Positions 6,732 to 14,633 of a stretch of 64,000 bases of DNA are shown piece by piece (position 1 is the stretch's first letter; each line of letters starts with the position of its first letter). The position numbers and the translations under genes were made by a program. The notes under the pieces are model-generated. The model searched no databases. It worked only from the letters and a program-made list of their open reading frames with translations, and was not told the DNA's origin. Origin of the DNA: an uncultured Prevotellaceae bacterium (lineage in GTDB: Bacteria > Bacteroidota > Bacteroidia > Bacteroidales > Bacteroidaceae); contig CAMNIN010000002.1 of NCBI GenBank assembly GCA_946540735.1, positions 1 through 64,000 on the forward strand, given 5' to 3'.

Positions 6732-8846
6732 ATGAAAAAAACTGTATTATCATTACTCATGGGGATTCCACTATGTGCCATCGCACAAAACCCCATCATC
6801 ACCGACCAATTCACCGCTGACCCCACAGCGCGCGTATTTGGCGAGAGGATCTATCTCTATCCCTCACACGACATCCTTCCACCAGAAGGGCAGCGCCAAG
6901 ACTGGTTCTGCATGGAAGATTACCATGTGTTCTCGTCGGACAACCTGACTGATTGGACCGACCATGGTATGATTGTCACACAAAACAAGGTGCCCTGGGT
7001 GAGGCCCGATTCTTATTCGATGTGGGCACCTGATTGCGTATCCAAGAACGGGAAGTATTATTTCTATTTCCCCAGTGCACCAGCCGGAGGCCGTGGAGGT
7101 TTTGCTGTCGGTGTGGCCATCTCCGACAGTCCTACGGGTCCGTTTGTTCCTGAGCCAGAGCCCATCAAGGGCATCTTCGGCATCGACCCATGTGTTCTGC
7201 AAGCCTCTGACGGCAATGCTTACATATTCTGGGGCAACGGACGCTGTGCCAAACTCAAGGACAACATGAAGGAACTTGCCGACGACAACCCGAAGGAGAT
7301 GGTGAAGTTTGGCAACCGCGAAGTGGAGATGATCGGTGTCAACTGCCTTCAAGGACTGCCCAACCGTCAGGCCGAAGGTCCTTTCGCTTTCGAGTATAAC
7401 GGCAATTATTACCTAACCTATCCGTATGTGCGCGAAAACACCGAAGTACTTGGTTACGCCATGAGTAAGAGTCCCATGGGTCCTTACGAGTATAAAGGTC
7501 TTATCATGGCCGAGCAGCCCAACGGTTGTTGGACCAACCACCACAGCATTGTGAATTTCAAAGGTCAGTGGTATCTGTTCTATCACCACAACTACCTCTC
7601 TCCCGGCGATGACAAGCGCCGCTCGGCCTGCATCGAGAAGCTATACTTCAATCCCGACGGTACCATTCAGGAGGTGAAGCAAACCATGCGTGGTGTAGGT
7701 ATCAACCGTGCCACGGAGAAAATCCAGATCGACCGCTACAGCACTGCCAGTGCCGGTGTGACGACAGCCCTCATTGACACGACCAACACATTCCGCGGCT
7801 ATCAAGCCACCCTGCCCACCAAGGGCAGTTGGCTCCGTTACGCCGACGTTGACTTCAGTGTCATCCATGACGGTTACCTGATTATGAACGTCATGGCCTC
7901 TGACGACACGGAACTCTGTGTGCGCGAGAAGAGTCCCAATGGCAAGGTGATAGCCCGCATCAAGTTGGCCGTGAGGCCCCCGGAGCCCCCTGCCGGTGCA
8001 GCAGCCAACCCCATGATGAACCGCTTCCGCCGCGACCTGCGCAACCAGTGGCTCACCCAATCCGTCAATCTGGAGCACATCCCCACGGGAGTCAGCGACC
8101 TGGTTATCACCAACGAGGGCGACGGTGCCCTCAGTGTTGACTGGGCACAGTTCAAGAACCGTCCCGACTATTTCACGAAAGTGCCTTCCAAAGCACCAGC
8201 CACCAGACCCGACGACGACGGCTTCATCCGCCGTTGGATGTTGCTCGAGCCCATCGACAAGCCCAATAGTGGCAACACCGTCTTCACCGACAGCTATCTA
8301 CGCGAGCATTTCTACCGTCCCTACTTCAAGGGTCAGCAGACCGTCCTGCCGAAGGATGGTGAGAAAGTCACTGCTGTGTTCCAACAAGAGCAGGCTCCTG
8401 CCGGTTTCGGCCGTGGCGCCGCCGCCCCCGCTCAGCCTGAGGTGAAGACCGTGAAACAAAAGTTGACATGGCATGCCCTGGAAAGCAATATGTATAATGT
8501 GAAACTGTTCCGTTTCGCCGAGAAATACAGCGATAAAGTCTATGGTGTGCTCTTCTGGGCAGTCACCGTCATCGACTGTCCAGAGGACATCGAGAACGTT
8601 CGCCTGGCCGTAGGCAGCAACTCCGCCTCGATGTGGTGGCTCAATGGCGAGGAGGTACTCCTGCTCAGTGGCGACCGCCGCATGGTGAAAGATGACGCCG
8701 TATCGCCGCGCCTTACCCTGAAGAAAGGCCGTAATATCCTGCGCGGTGCTGTCATCAACGGTCCGGGCATGAGTGATTTCTGCGTCCGCTTCCTCGACGA
8801 GAAAGGCAAACCCGTCACCAACTATTCAGTAACCGTAGAAAAATAA
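6732..8846 (+). CDS. Multidomain family 43 glycoside hydrolase
   Basis: Secreted arabinofuranosidase/xylosidase-type GH43 enzyme, 704 aa, with a signal peptide ending near CAIAQ. The propeller (about residues 20-320) shows TADPTARVF (catalytic-base region), MWAPDCV, FGIDPCV and AEGPFAFEYNGNYYL (acid region). A CBM6-like beta-sandwich follows at about 325-480 and ends in SVDWAQFK. A third module from about 490 to the end has the features of a galactose-binding-like fold (WLNGEEV and a long KKGRN strand region). Two Ala/Pro/Gly-rich inserts interrupt the accessory domains (near residues 418-430 and 555-575). It is followed after 26 bp by a second GH43 gene. The family is certain; the substrate is inferred as arabinoxylan. 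Confidence 0.88.
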   Translation: MKKTVLSLLMGIPLCAIAQNPIITDQFTADPTARVFGERIYLYPSHDILPPEGQRQDWFCMEDYHVFSSDNLTDWTDHGMIVTQNKVPWVRPDSYSMWAPDCVSKNGKYYFYFPSAPAGGRGGFAVGVAISDSPTGPFVPEPEPIKGIFGIDPCVLQASDGNAYIFWGNGRCAKLKDNMKELADDNPKEMVKFGNREVEMIGVNCLQGLPNRQAEGPFAFEYNGNYYLTYPYVRENTEVLGYAMSKSPMGPYEYKGLIMAEQPNGCWTNHHSIVNFKGQWYLFYHHNYLSPGDDKRRSACIEKLYFNPDGTIQEVKQTMRGVGINRATEKIQIDRYSTASAGVTTALIDTTNTFRGYQATLPTKGSWLRYADVDFSVIHDGYLIMNVMASDDTELCVREKSPNGKVIARIKLAVRPPEPPAGAAANPMMNRFRRDLRNQWLTQSVNLEHIPTGVSDLVITNEGDGALSVDWAQFKNRPDYFTKVPSKAPATRPDDDGFIRRWMLLEPIDKPNSGNTVFTDSYLREHFYRPYFKGQQTVLPKDGEKVTAVFQQEQAPAGFGRGAAAPAQPEVKTVKQKLTWHALESNMYNVKLFRFAEKYSDKVYGVLFWAVTVIDCPEDIENVRLAVGSNSASMWWLNGEEVLLLSGDRRMVKDDAVSPRLTLKKGRNILRGAVINGPGMSDFCVRFLDEKGKPVTNYSVTVEK

Positions 8847-8872
8847 ACCCAAAACCCTTTAAGCAGAAGAAT

Positions 8873-10333
8873 ATGAAGACAAGATATCTGATCGGTTTGT
8901 CATTAGCACTTTCCTGTTTGTCAACAGGCCGCACCGCGGCACAGATAGGAGAACCCTACATACACGATCCCTCGACCATCGCCGAATGCGAGGGCAAATA
9001 CTACACGTTTGGCACTGGCGGCGGAGGTCTCATCAGTGAGGACGGCTGGAGCTGGCACAGCGGAGCCGACCGTCCCGGTGGTGGTGCAGCTCCCGACGTC
9101 ATGAAGATCGGCGACCGCTACCTCTGTATCTATGGAGCCACCGGAGGTGGTCTGGGCGGCGGTCACAGCGGCCGCATCCTGACGATGTGGAACAAGACGC
9201 TTGACCCGAAATCGCCCGATTTCAAGTGGACCCCCGCCGTCGAAGTCTGTTCGAGCGACGGCATGGAAGATCAGGATGCCATCGACCCGGGATTGCTCCT
9301 TGACCCCACGACAGGCCGGCTCTGGGCCAGCTATGGCACCTATTTCGGCACCATCCGCCTCATCGAGCTTGATCCGAAAACCGGTTTCCGCATGAGTGGC
9401 AATAAGGAGAAGGACATCGCCATCGACTGCGAGGCCACAGACCTGATCTACCGCAATGGATGGTATTACCTGCTCGGAACACACGGCACCTGCTGCGACG
9501 GTGTCAACTCCACCTACAATATTGTTGTCGGTCGGTCGCGCAGCGTCGAAGGCCCCTATCTCGACAACGTAGGCCGTGACATGTATCATGGAGGCGGCCG
9601 CATGGTCGTAGCAGCCGGTGACCGCAAGACAGGAGCCGGGCACTTCGGCCGCACCATCATCGACGAAGGCGTCGAGGTGACTTCCTTCCATTGGGAAGCC
9701 GACTTCGACCAAGGAGGCCGCAGTGTGCTCGCCATCCGTCCACTGCTTTGGAAGAACGACTGGCCCGTGGCCGGTGATCCCTTGAAGGAAGGCACCTATG
9801 AGATCGAGTCGGAGCGCCGGGGTTATGCGCTTGAACTGGCCGTAGATTTCACCCGTATGCAGGTGCAGCGCATAGGCTGGGGACGCCCACAAAACAACGA
9901 ACCCATCAAGCCCGTCGCCAACCAAACCCTGGCCGAAGTAGCCTCCACCTGGCCCAAGGGCGACATCCCTGTAAGAATCGGCGACTACATGTTCCGTCCT
10001 CATCAGCGCTGGACCATCACTCCTGTCCCCGAGAAAGGTGGCTATCTGGGTGGTCCCTACTATAAGATCACCATCGAGGGCACACAGCGTGCCCTGGCTG
10101 CTACCGCTGACAAGGAGCTGACCACTGTGCCGGCCTTCACAGGAGCCGACGAGCAGCTCTGGCGCATCGAGCAGCTGACTGACGGCACCTTCCGGATCAT
10201 GCCCAAAGTCATTCCCGGGCAGGAAGGGCTCAACAATCGCTATGTGCTCTACTCCGCAGCCGACAGCACTCCTACACTGGCTGAATATGATTTCAACAGC
10301 GACAACTCAAAATGGAATTTCAGGGACCACTAA
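8873..10333 (+). CDS. Family 43 endo-arabinanase-like glycoside hydrolase
   Basis: Secreted GH43 enzyme of the arabinan endo-1,5-alpha-L-arabinosidase type, 486 aa, with a signal peptide to about residue 24 (GRTAAQ). YIHDPSTI supplies the catalytic-base Asp, QDAIDPGLLLD the pKa-modulating Asp, and IDCEATDLIYRNGWYYL the acid Glu. A Gly-rich region near residues 45-110 (GTGGGGL, GATGGGLGGG) lies around the active-site blades. The C-terminal part (about 330-486) is a small beta-barrel extension, as in arabinanases with lipocalin-like tails. Second gene of a pair with the upstream GH43, closed by a strong terminator. Together with the first three genes it points to degradation of arabinose-containing plant cell-wall polymers. 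Confidence 0.87.
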   Translation: MKTRYLIGLSLALSCLSTGRTAAQIGEPYIHDPSTIAECEGKYYTFGTGGGGLISEDGWSWHSGADRPGGGAAPDVMKIGDRYLCIYGATGGGLGGGHSGRILTMWNKTLDPKSPDFKWTPAVEVCSSDGMEDQDAIDPGLLLDPTTGRLWASYGTYFGTIRLIELDPKTGFRMSGNKEKDIAIDCEATDLIYRNGWYYLLGTHGTCCDGVNSTYNIVVGRSRSVEGPYLDNVGRDMYHGGGRMVVAAGDRKTGAGHFGRTIIDEGVEVTSFHWEADFDQGGRSVLAIRPLLWKNDWPVAGDPLKEGTYEIESERRGYALELAVDFTRMQVQRIGWGRPQNNEPIKPVANQTLAEVASTWPKGDIPVRIGDYMFRPHQRWTITPVPEKGGYLGGPYYKITIEGTQRALAATADKELTTVPAFTGADEQLWRIEQLTDGTFRIMPKVIPGQEGLNNRYVLYSAADSTPTLAEYDFNSDNSKWNFRDH

Positions 10334-10334
10334 G

Positions 10335-10398
10335 AAGACTATGCATCAAACATAGTCTTTAAAAAAGGACGCGGTCTCAAGCCGCGTCCTTTGCTTTA
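10335..10398. terminator. Tandem hairpin terminator, bidirectional
   Basis: The first hairpin pairs AAGACTATG (10335-10343) with CATAGTCTT (10351-10359). The second is a perfect 11-bp stem, AAAGGACGCGG (10364-10374) with CCGCGTCCTTT (10382-10392), followed by a T-rich tail. The stop codon of the convergent transporter lies in the loop of the second hairpin, so it serves both strands. Confidence 0.85.
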
Positions 10399-11282
10399 TT
10401 GTTCTTTTCTGGCATCGTGACGATATAAGCACCTAAAAGCACCATGACAGCAGCCAGAGGCTTATCCCAAGTAAAGATGTCCTGTCCGACCGCTATAGCC
10501 ACCAATGAAGCGACAACGGGCTGGATATTGGTATAAATGCTCACTGTCGTCGCACGAAGGAATTTCATGGCATAAGGAATAAGGAAATAGCCCAACCCCG
10601 TTGCAAAGAGCACGATGAAAGCCATCTCCAACACCCCACTCCACTGCCATGCCGACGAATAGAGTTTTTGTTCGGGTTCGGTAAACAAAGCGATAGGCAC
10701 CGTCACCAGCATAGAGATCAGAAAGACATATTTCATCTGAGTCACCGAGCTGTATTTGGCAGACACCTTACGAGTGATGATCAGATATACAGCCCAAGTC
10801 AGTACACTCAGCACAGCCAGACTGATACCCAGCAAATCATCAGACCCCGTCCCGCTGTTCCATGAAGTGTAGAGCATCAAAAGAGCACCGCCAATACCCA
10901 GCAGCACACCCAACATCTTCACAGTAGTGACGGATTCCTTAAGGAAAATAGCCGCCAGGATCATCACCGAGATGGGAGTCATGGCCGCCACGAGTGAGAA
11001 ATAGACAGGAGTGGTGTATTTCAACGCCTCCGCAGTGAGTGTCTGCGAGATCACAAATCCCAGCAAACCACCCAGCATGATGGTGATGAGGTCGCGCCGC
11101 TCCACATGTTCCTTGGGAAGGAAGCAAGCCACCACCCAGAAGAGGATCGTAGCACCCACACACCTTGAGGCCATATAGCCCATCGGAGTGACCCAGTCAT
11201 CGAGCAAAGCCTTGGTAACGGGCACCCCAAGGCCGAAGATAACATTTGCCATCAAGATGGCGATATGTCCTTTGATTTTCAT
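10377..11282 (-). CDS. DMT-family (EamA) permease
   Basis: Inner-membrane drug/metabolite transporter of the ten-TM EamA type, 301 aa. Two homologous halves of about five hydrophobic helices are visible; the first begins at HIAILMANVIFGLGVPVTKALL and the second near residue 150 (GISLAVLSVLTWAVYLII). EamA halves typically open with such a small-residue-rich helix. Substrates of this family (amino acids, nucleotides, small metabolites) cannot be predicted from sequence. It begins 29 bp after the FKBP gene on the same strand and has no promoter motif of its own, so it is probably the second gene of that transcript. It ends in the bidirectional terminator shared with the arabinanase gene. Confidence 0.88.
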   Translation of the reverse strand: MKIKGHIAILMANVIFGLGVPVTKALLDDWVTPMGYMASRCVGATILFWVVACFLPKEHVERRDLITIMLGGLLGFVISQTLTAEALKYTTPVYFSLVAAMTPISVMILAAIFLKESVTTVKMLGVLLGIGGALLMLYTSWNSGTGSDDLLGISLAVLSVLTWAVYLIITRKVSAKYSSVTQMKYVFLISMLVTVPIALFTEPEQKLYSSAWQWSGVLEMAFIVLFATGLGYFLIPYAMKFLRATTVSIYTNIQPVVASLVAIAVGQDIFTWDKPLAAVMVLLGAYIVTMPEKNNKAKDAA

Positions 11283-11311
11283 ATTAATATCGTGATGAGG
11301 GTATTACAAGC

Positions 11312-12406
11312 CTATTCATTATTACCTGCAGCATTGTCGATACCAAGCACCTCGAGGGTGAAGAACAAGTCGGAGTAGGGTTTCACGGCCCCTGCTGCAC
11401 GAGCGCCATAGGCCTGGTCGTAAGGAATGTAAACTTCCCATTTTGACCCGACGGGCATCTGCACCATCGAATGCCAGAATCCAGGCACAGTCTGACTGGG
11501 ACGCATGGTGACCGGTTCTCCACGCTGATAGGAGCTGTCGAACACAGTACCATCCATCAGTTTGCCCTCATAGTGCATCCTCACTCGGGTATCATCTTTG
11601 GGTTTGGGACCTTTGCCCTTGGTCAGTTCGTGATAGAGCACACCTTTACCCTTAGGCAATTCCTTGAAGCCCATTTTCTTGTATTTCAAGCTGTTGACCA
11701 CACTGCTCAACTGAGTCGGAACCTCTTTCTTGATGGCCTCGACCACGCTTTTCTCCTGAAGTTGCGGAGCCAATTCCTCGATTCTTGCCTGAATATCGTC
11801 GTAGGTCACCCAGAAATTGAAATCAGTAGCCTCCAGGTCCTGACTGATGCTGGTGAGCAAACGGCTCATCTCAGTTGCCATTCCGACAAGAGAATCACCA
11901 GGCGTGCGTGTCAACTGAGCCAAAGCCTGCAGGTGTTCAAGGGCAGCCTTGAAATTATCCTTGGTGTCACGGTAGCGCGCTGGTGTCAGACTCATCTTGT
12001 TCATATTCTCGTCGACGTTGCTCATCAACTGTTCAAGCACCTGCGAAGTGTTGTTGTTCTTGAAAAAATCCTGACGCCACTTAAGCACCTGACCGGCATC
12101 ATCGGTCGAGACGACAACACCTTTTTCATTCAGTCCGAGTTGCTCGGTCTCCACCCTCACCCAGTTCTCCTGATAGTCGTTAAGCATCACGTAAGCCAGT
12201 CGGGAAGCCACCACAGTATTGACTTTCATCTGCATGGCATTGCTTTTATAATTGTTGCCAAACAACATGAATCCCAACCAACCCAGCACGGCCAGCCCTA
12301 TGACCCCGAGACAGATAGTAATGATTCTCTTCCAGCTGCCTCTTGGTTTGGCAGCAGGCATTTTCTGACTAAAGTCCGTCTTTTTTTCTCTCTTAACAGT
12401 TCCCAT
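11312..12406 (-). CDS. Membrane-anchored FKBP-type peptidyl-prolyl isomerase
   Basis: Envelope folding factor catalysing cis-trans isomerisation of prolyl bonds. I start it at the ATG at 12406 (364 aa), not at the 5' end of the open frame (12544), because the promoter -7 element lies at 12455-12462, inside that longer frame. Residues 1-25 are basic and cytoplasmic. One TM helix (about 27-46, ITICLGVIGLAVLGWLGFML) follows, then an extracytoplasmic helical domain (about 55-245). The C-terminal FKBP domain shows VRMHYEGKLMDGTVFDSS, MPVGSKWEVYIPYDQAYG and an FFTLEVLGI end. Followed by the DMT permease gene. Fold assignment is firm; client proteins are unknown. Confidence 0.9.
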   Translation of the reverse strand: MGTVKREKKTDFSQKMPAAKPRGSWKRIITICLGVIGLAVLGWLGFMLFGNNYKSNAMQMKVNTVVASRLAYVMLNDYQENWVRVETEQLGLNEKGVVVSTDDAGQVLKWRQDFFKNNNTSQVLEQLMSNVDENMNKMSLTPARYRDTKDNFKAALEHLQALAQLTRTPGDSLVGMATEMSRLLTSISQDLEATDFNFWVTYDDIQARIEELAPQLQEKSVVEAIKKEVPTQLSSVVNSLKYKKMGFKELPKGKGVLYHELTKGKGPKPKDDTRVRMHYEGKLMDGTVFDSSYQRGEPVTMRPSQTVPGFWHSMVQMPVGSKWEVYIPYDQAYGARAAGAVKPYSDLFFTLEVLGIDNAAGNNE

Positions 12407-12454
12407 TCCAATCTTGATAAAAGCATAAGGCATCCATCGCCTTATACACGGCTG

Positions 12455-12486
12455 CAAAATTATAAATAAAAAAGTGTTTTGACAAC
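12455..12486 (-). promoter_or_regulatory. Promoter for the FKBP-DMT operon
   Basis: On the minus strand TAATTTTG (12455-12462) is preceded after 20 bp by GTTG (12483-12486), three of four matches to the -33 TTTG. Its position about 50 bp upstream of the ATG at 12406 supports that start. Confidence 0.55.
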
Positions 12487-12501
12487 AACAAGTGAAAAAA
12501 A

Positions 12502-12533
12502 TTTGCATAATAGGAATTATCGTTGTAATTTTG
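12502..12533 (+). promoter_or_regulatory. Promoter for the CDF transporter
   Basis: TTTG (12502-12505), a 20-bp spacer, then TAATTTTG (12526-12533): a full match to the Bacteroidota promoter consensus. It overlaps the divergent FKBP promoter region and lies 23 bp before the ATG at 12557. Confidence 0.75.
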
Positions 12534-12556
12534 CACAAACACATCGGACGATTCAG

Positions 12557-13450
12557 ATGAAAGACAACACACAGAATATGACCATCCAGGACGTGACATT
12601 GAAAGGTACGTTGATGAACATCCTATTGATGGCGCTGAAATTCGCTGCTGCGATATTAGGCACCTCAGCTGCCATGTTGGCTGATGCCATACACTCACTT
12701 TCTGACCTTCTGACCGACATCATCGTTATGCTTTATGTGAAATTAAACAAGAACGGTGAGAAGGGCATCAACAAGTTCGGACGCCACTCATTCGAGAACG
12801 TGGCGATCATCATTGTCGGAATAGTCATCCTTGTGGTCGGATTCAGCATCTGTTACTCCGGCGTGAGGACCACGATCCGGGCTTTCCAAGGAGAGGTATT
12901 GCCACGCCCGGGCTATATCGCCCTCGTTGCAGCCGTTGTCAGCATCATTCTCAAAGAATGGACCTACCGATTCACGATCAAATCAGCACGTAAGACGAAA
13001 TCATACATACTCTCAGCCAATGCATGGCATCACCGTTCTGACGCCATTTCCTCCATCGGCACGACAATCGGCATCGCTTGTGCCATTTTCCTGGGCGTGC
13101 GTTGGAGGATTCTCGATCCGATCACATCTGTCATCGTCAGTGTGTTTGTCATGAGCATCGCTTTCCACCTGTTATCCGATGCCATACGTAATCTCTTTGG
13201 GTATAGGATCCCTGAGCAGATCGAAGAGGAAATAGAAAGACAGGCCTTAAAAGAGGAACCGGTGCGCCGTGTGAACGGCATATTTGTCAGAAGAATCGGT
13301 CCTGATCTCCTTGTCAGGATGCACATTTCCGTCGATGAAAGCATGACAGTAGGCGAAGCCCACAACCATGTGCTGAACATCGAACAGCGGGTAAAGCAAC
13401 AGTACGGAGCGAACACCAATATTGGAATTTTCATTGACCCATATCAATAA
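12557..13450 (+). CDS. Cation diffusion facilitator (CDF) metal transporter
   Basis: Inner-membrane proton-coupled exporter of divalent metals such as zinc, iron or manganese. The start is the ATG at 12557 (297 aa), since the promoter lies inside the longer open frame. Six TM helices are expected. The metal-site motifs are present as LADAIHSLSDLLTD in helix 2 and NAWHHRSDAISS in helix 5, with the H/D composition common to the family. The cytoplasmic C-terminal ferredoxin-like domain (about 205-297) contains RRVNGIFVRRIGPDLLVRMHI. It is transcribed divergently from the FKBP gene. The specific metal is not decidable without comparison to characterised subfamilies. Confidence 0.92.
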   Translation: MKDNTQNMTIQDVTLKGTLMNILLMALKFAAAILGTSAAMLADAIHSLSDLLTDIIVMLYVKLNKNGEKGINKFGRHSFENVAIIIVGIVILVVGFSICYSGVRTTIRAFQGEVLPRPGYIALVAAVVSIILKEWTYRFTIKSARKTKSYILSANAWHHRSDAISSIGTTIGIACAIFLGVRWRILDPITSVIVSVFVMSIAFHLLSDAIRNLFGYRIPEQIEEEIERQALKEEPVRRVNGIFVRRIGPDLLVRMHISVDESMTVGEAHNHVLNIEQRVKQQYGANTNIGIFIDPYQ

Positions 13451-13582
13451 CTCACTTTGGCATAACTTTTGCTGTTTACCATACGGCGCAAAGTCTTAGA
13501 AATGAGTTAAATTCGGGGCTCTTCTTAACATTATTTAACCAAAAATCATGCAAGAAAAGCACCAACATATCGTTATTTTTAT

Positions 13583-13590
13583 TACTTTTG
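13583..13590 (+). promoter_or_regulatory. Promoter -7 element for the sigma factor gene
   Basis: TACTTTTG matches TAnnTTTG and lies 70 bp before the ATG, giving a leader of about 60 nt with AT-rich sequence. No TTTG is evident at the -33 distance. Confidence 0.5.
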
Positions 13591-13660
13591 CATCGCATTT
13601 CAACGGATAATATATTATATACTTGATTTTCAACTAGTTAGATTAATTAAGGTAAACAGG

Positions 13661-14533
13661 ATGAGACAGCTAAAAATTACGAAAAGTATTACAAATCGAT
13701 CGAGTGAGGCATTGGATAAATATCTTGTAGAAATTGGTCGTGCACCACTAATCTCGATTGATGAAGAAATAGAGCTTGCCCAGAAGATCAAGAAAGGAGG
13801 TCCTGAGGGTGAGCGTGCCAAAGACAAGTTGGTGACAGCCAATTTGCGTTTTGTCGTGTCTGTTGCCAAGCAATATCAGCATCAGGGACTTACCTTGACT
13901 GACCTTATCGACGAGGGTAATATCGGTCTGATCAAGGCCGCACAGAAATTTGACGAGACCCGTGGGTTTAAATTCATCTCCTATGCTGTGTGGTGGATCC
14001 GTCAAAGCATCCTGCAAGCCATCGCAGAGCAGAGCCGCATTGTTCGTCTGCCGTTGAATCAGGTGGGATCACTCAACAAGATCAACCATGAGATCAACAA
14101 ATTCGAGCAAGAGAACATGCGTCATCCCTCCGTATCGGAATTGTCGGATGTGACCAACCTCGACGAGGAGAAAATCGGTCAGAGTCTGATGGCCGACGGT
14201 CATCACGTGTCGATCGATGCACCTTTTCAGGACGGCGAGGACAACTGCATGCTGGATGTGATGCCGAGTGGTGACGACAGTCGTACTGACCGGTATGTGG
14301 ATCATGAGTCGATGGCCCTGGAACTCGAATCTGTGCTCAACAAAGTGCTCAAGGACCGTGAGATCACCATCATCCGCGAGTGCTTCGGTATTGGCCAACC
14401 CGAGAAAGGTCTCGAGGAGATCGGCGACCGCCTGGGACTGACGCGTGAGCGTGTGCGTCAGATTCGTGAGAAGAGCATCGCCAAGTTGCGTGACAGTGGC
14501 AATGCCAAGATTCTGATGAAATATCTGGGATAA
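13661..14533 (+). CDS. rpoD: Primary RNA polymerase sigma factor (RpoD/SigA type)
   Basis: Housekeeping sigma factor that directs RNA polymerase to the TTTG/TAnnTTTG promoters seen throughout this window. At 290 aa it is the short Bacteroidota form, without region 1.1 or a long non-conserved insert. Region 1.2 is LDKYLVEIGRAPLIS. Region 2 shows LVTANLRFVVSVAKQY, DLIDEGNIGLIKAAQKFDE and the melting/-10 recognition helix FKFISYAVWWIRQSI. Region 3 runs through the middle. Region 4.2 has the helix-turn-helix TRERVRQIREKSIAKLR. Monocistronic, ending in a strong intrinsic terminator. Confidence 0.95.
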   Translation: MRQLKITKSITNRSSEALDKYLVEIGRAPLISIDEEIELAQKIKKGGPEGERAKDKLVTANLRFVVSVAKQYQHQGLTLTDLIDEGNIGLIKAAQKFDETRGFKFISYAVWWIRQSILQAIAEQSRIVRLPLNQVGSLNKINHEINKFEQENMRHPSVSELSDVTNLDEEKIGQSLMADGHHVSIDAPFQDGEDNCMLDVMPSGDDSRTDRYVDHESMALELESVLNKVLKDREITIIRECFGIGQPEKGLEEIGDRLGLTRERVRQIREKSIAKLRDSGNAKILMKYLG

Positions 14534-14553
14534 TCCCTCAAAACTGCAATACG

Positions 14554-14586
14554 AACTGGCGGATCAGCAGATCCGCCAGTTTTTTT
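14554..14586 (+). terminator. Intrinsic terminator after rpoD
   Basis: A perfect 11-bp stem AACTGGCGGAT (14554-14564) / ATCCGCCAGTT (14571-14581) with a six-base loop, followed by a T run to 14586. Confidence 0.9.
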
Positions 14587-14620
14587 GTGGAAAAAAAGCT
14601 GGAAAAAGCGAATTATTTAC

Positions 14621-14628
14621 TATTTTTG
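14621..14628 (+). promoter_or_regulatory. Promoter -7 element adjoining the DUF5686 start codon
   Basis: TATTTTTG matches TAnnTTTG and is followed after five bases by the ATG at 14634. Transcription would start at or next to the ATG, unless translation begins at the in-frame ATG at 14655. No clear -33 TTTG is seen. Confidence 0.45.
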
Positions 14629-14633
14629 CCGTT

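Noticed and set aside
8921..10003. 360-codon minus-strand open frame
   Set aside because: Shadow of the arabinanase gene; composition is an artefact of the opposite strand.
11471..12469. 332-codon plus-strand open frame
   Set aside because: Antisense to the FKBP gene, His/Leu-rich shadow without motifs.
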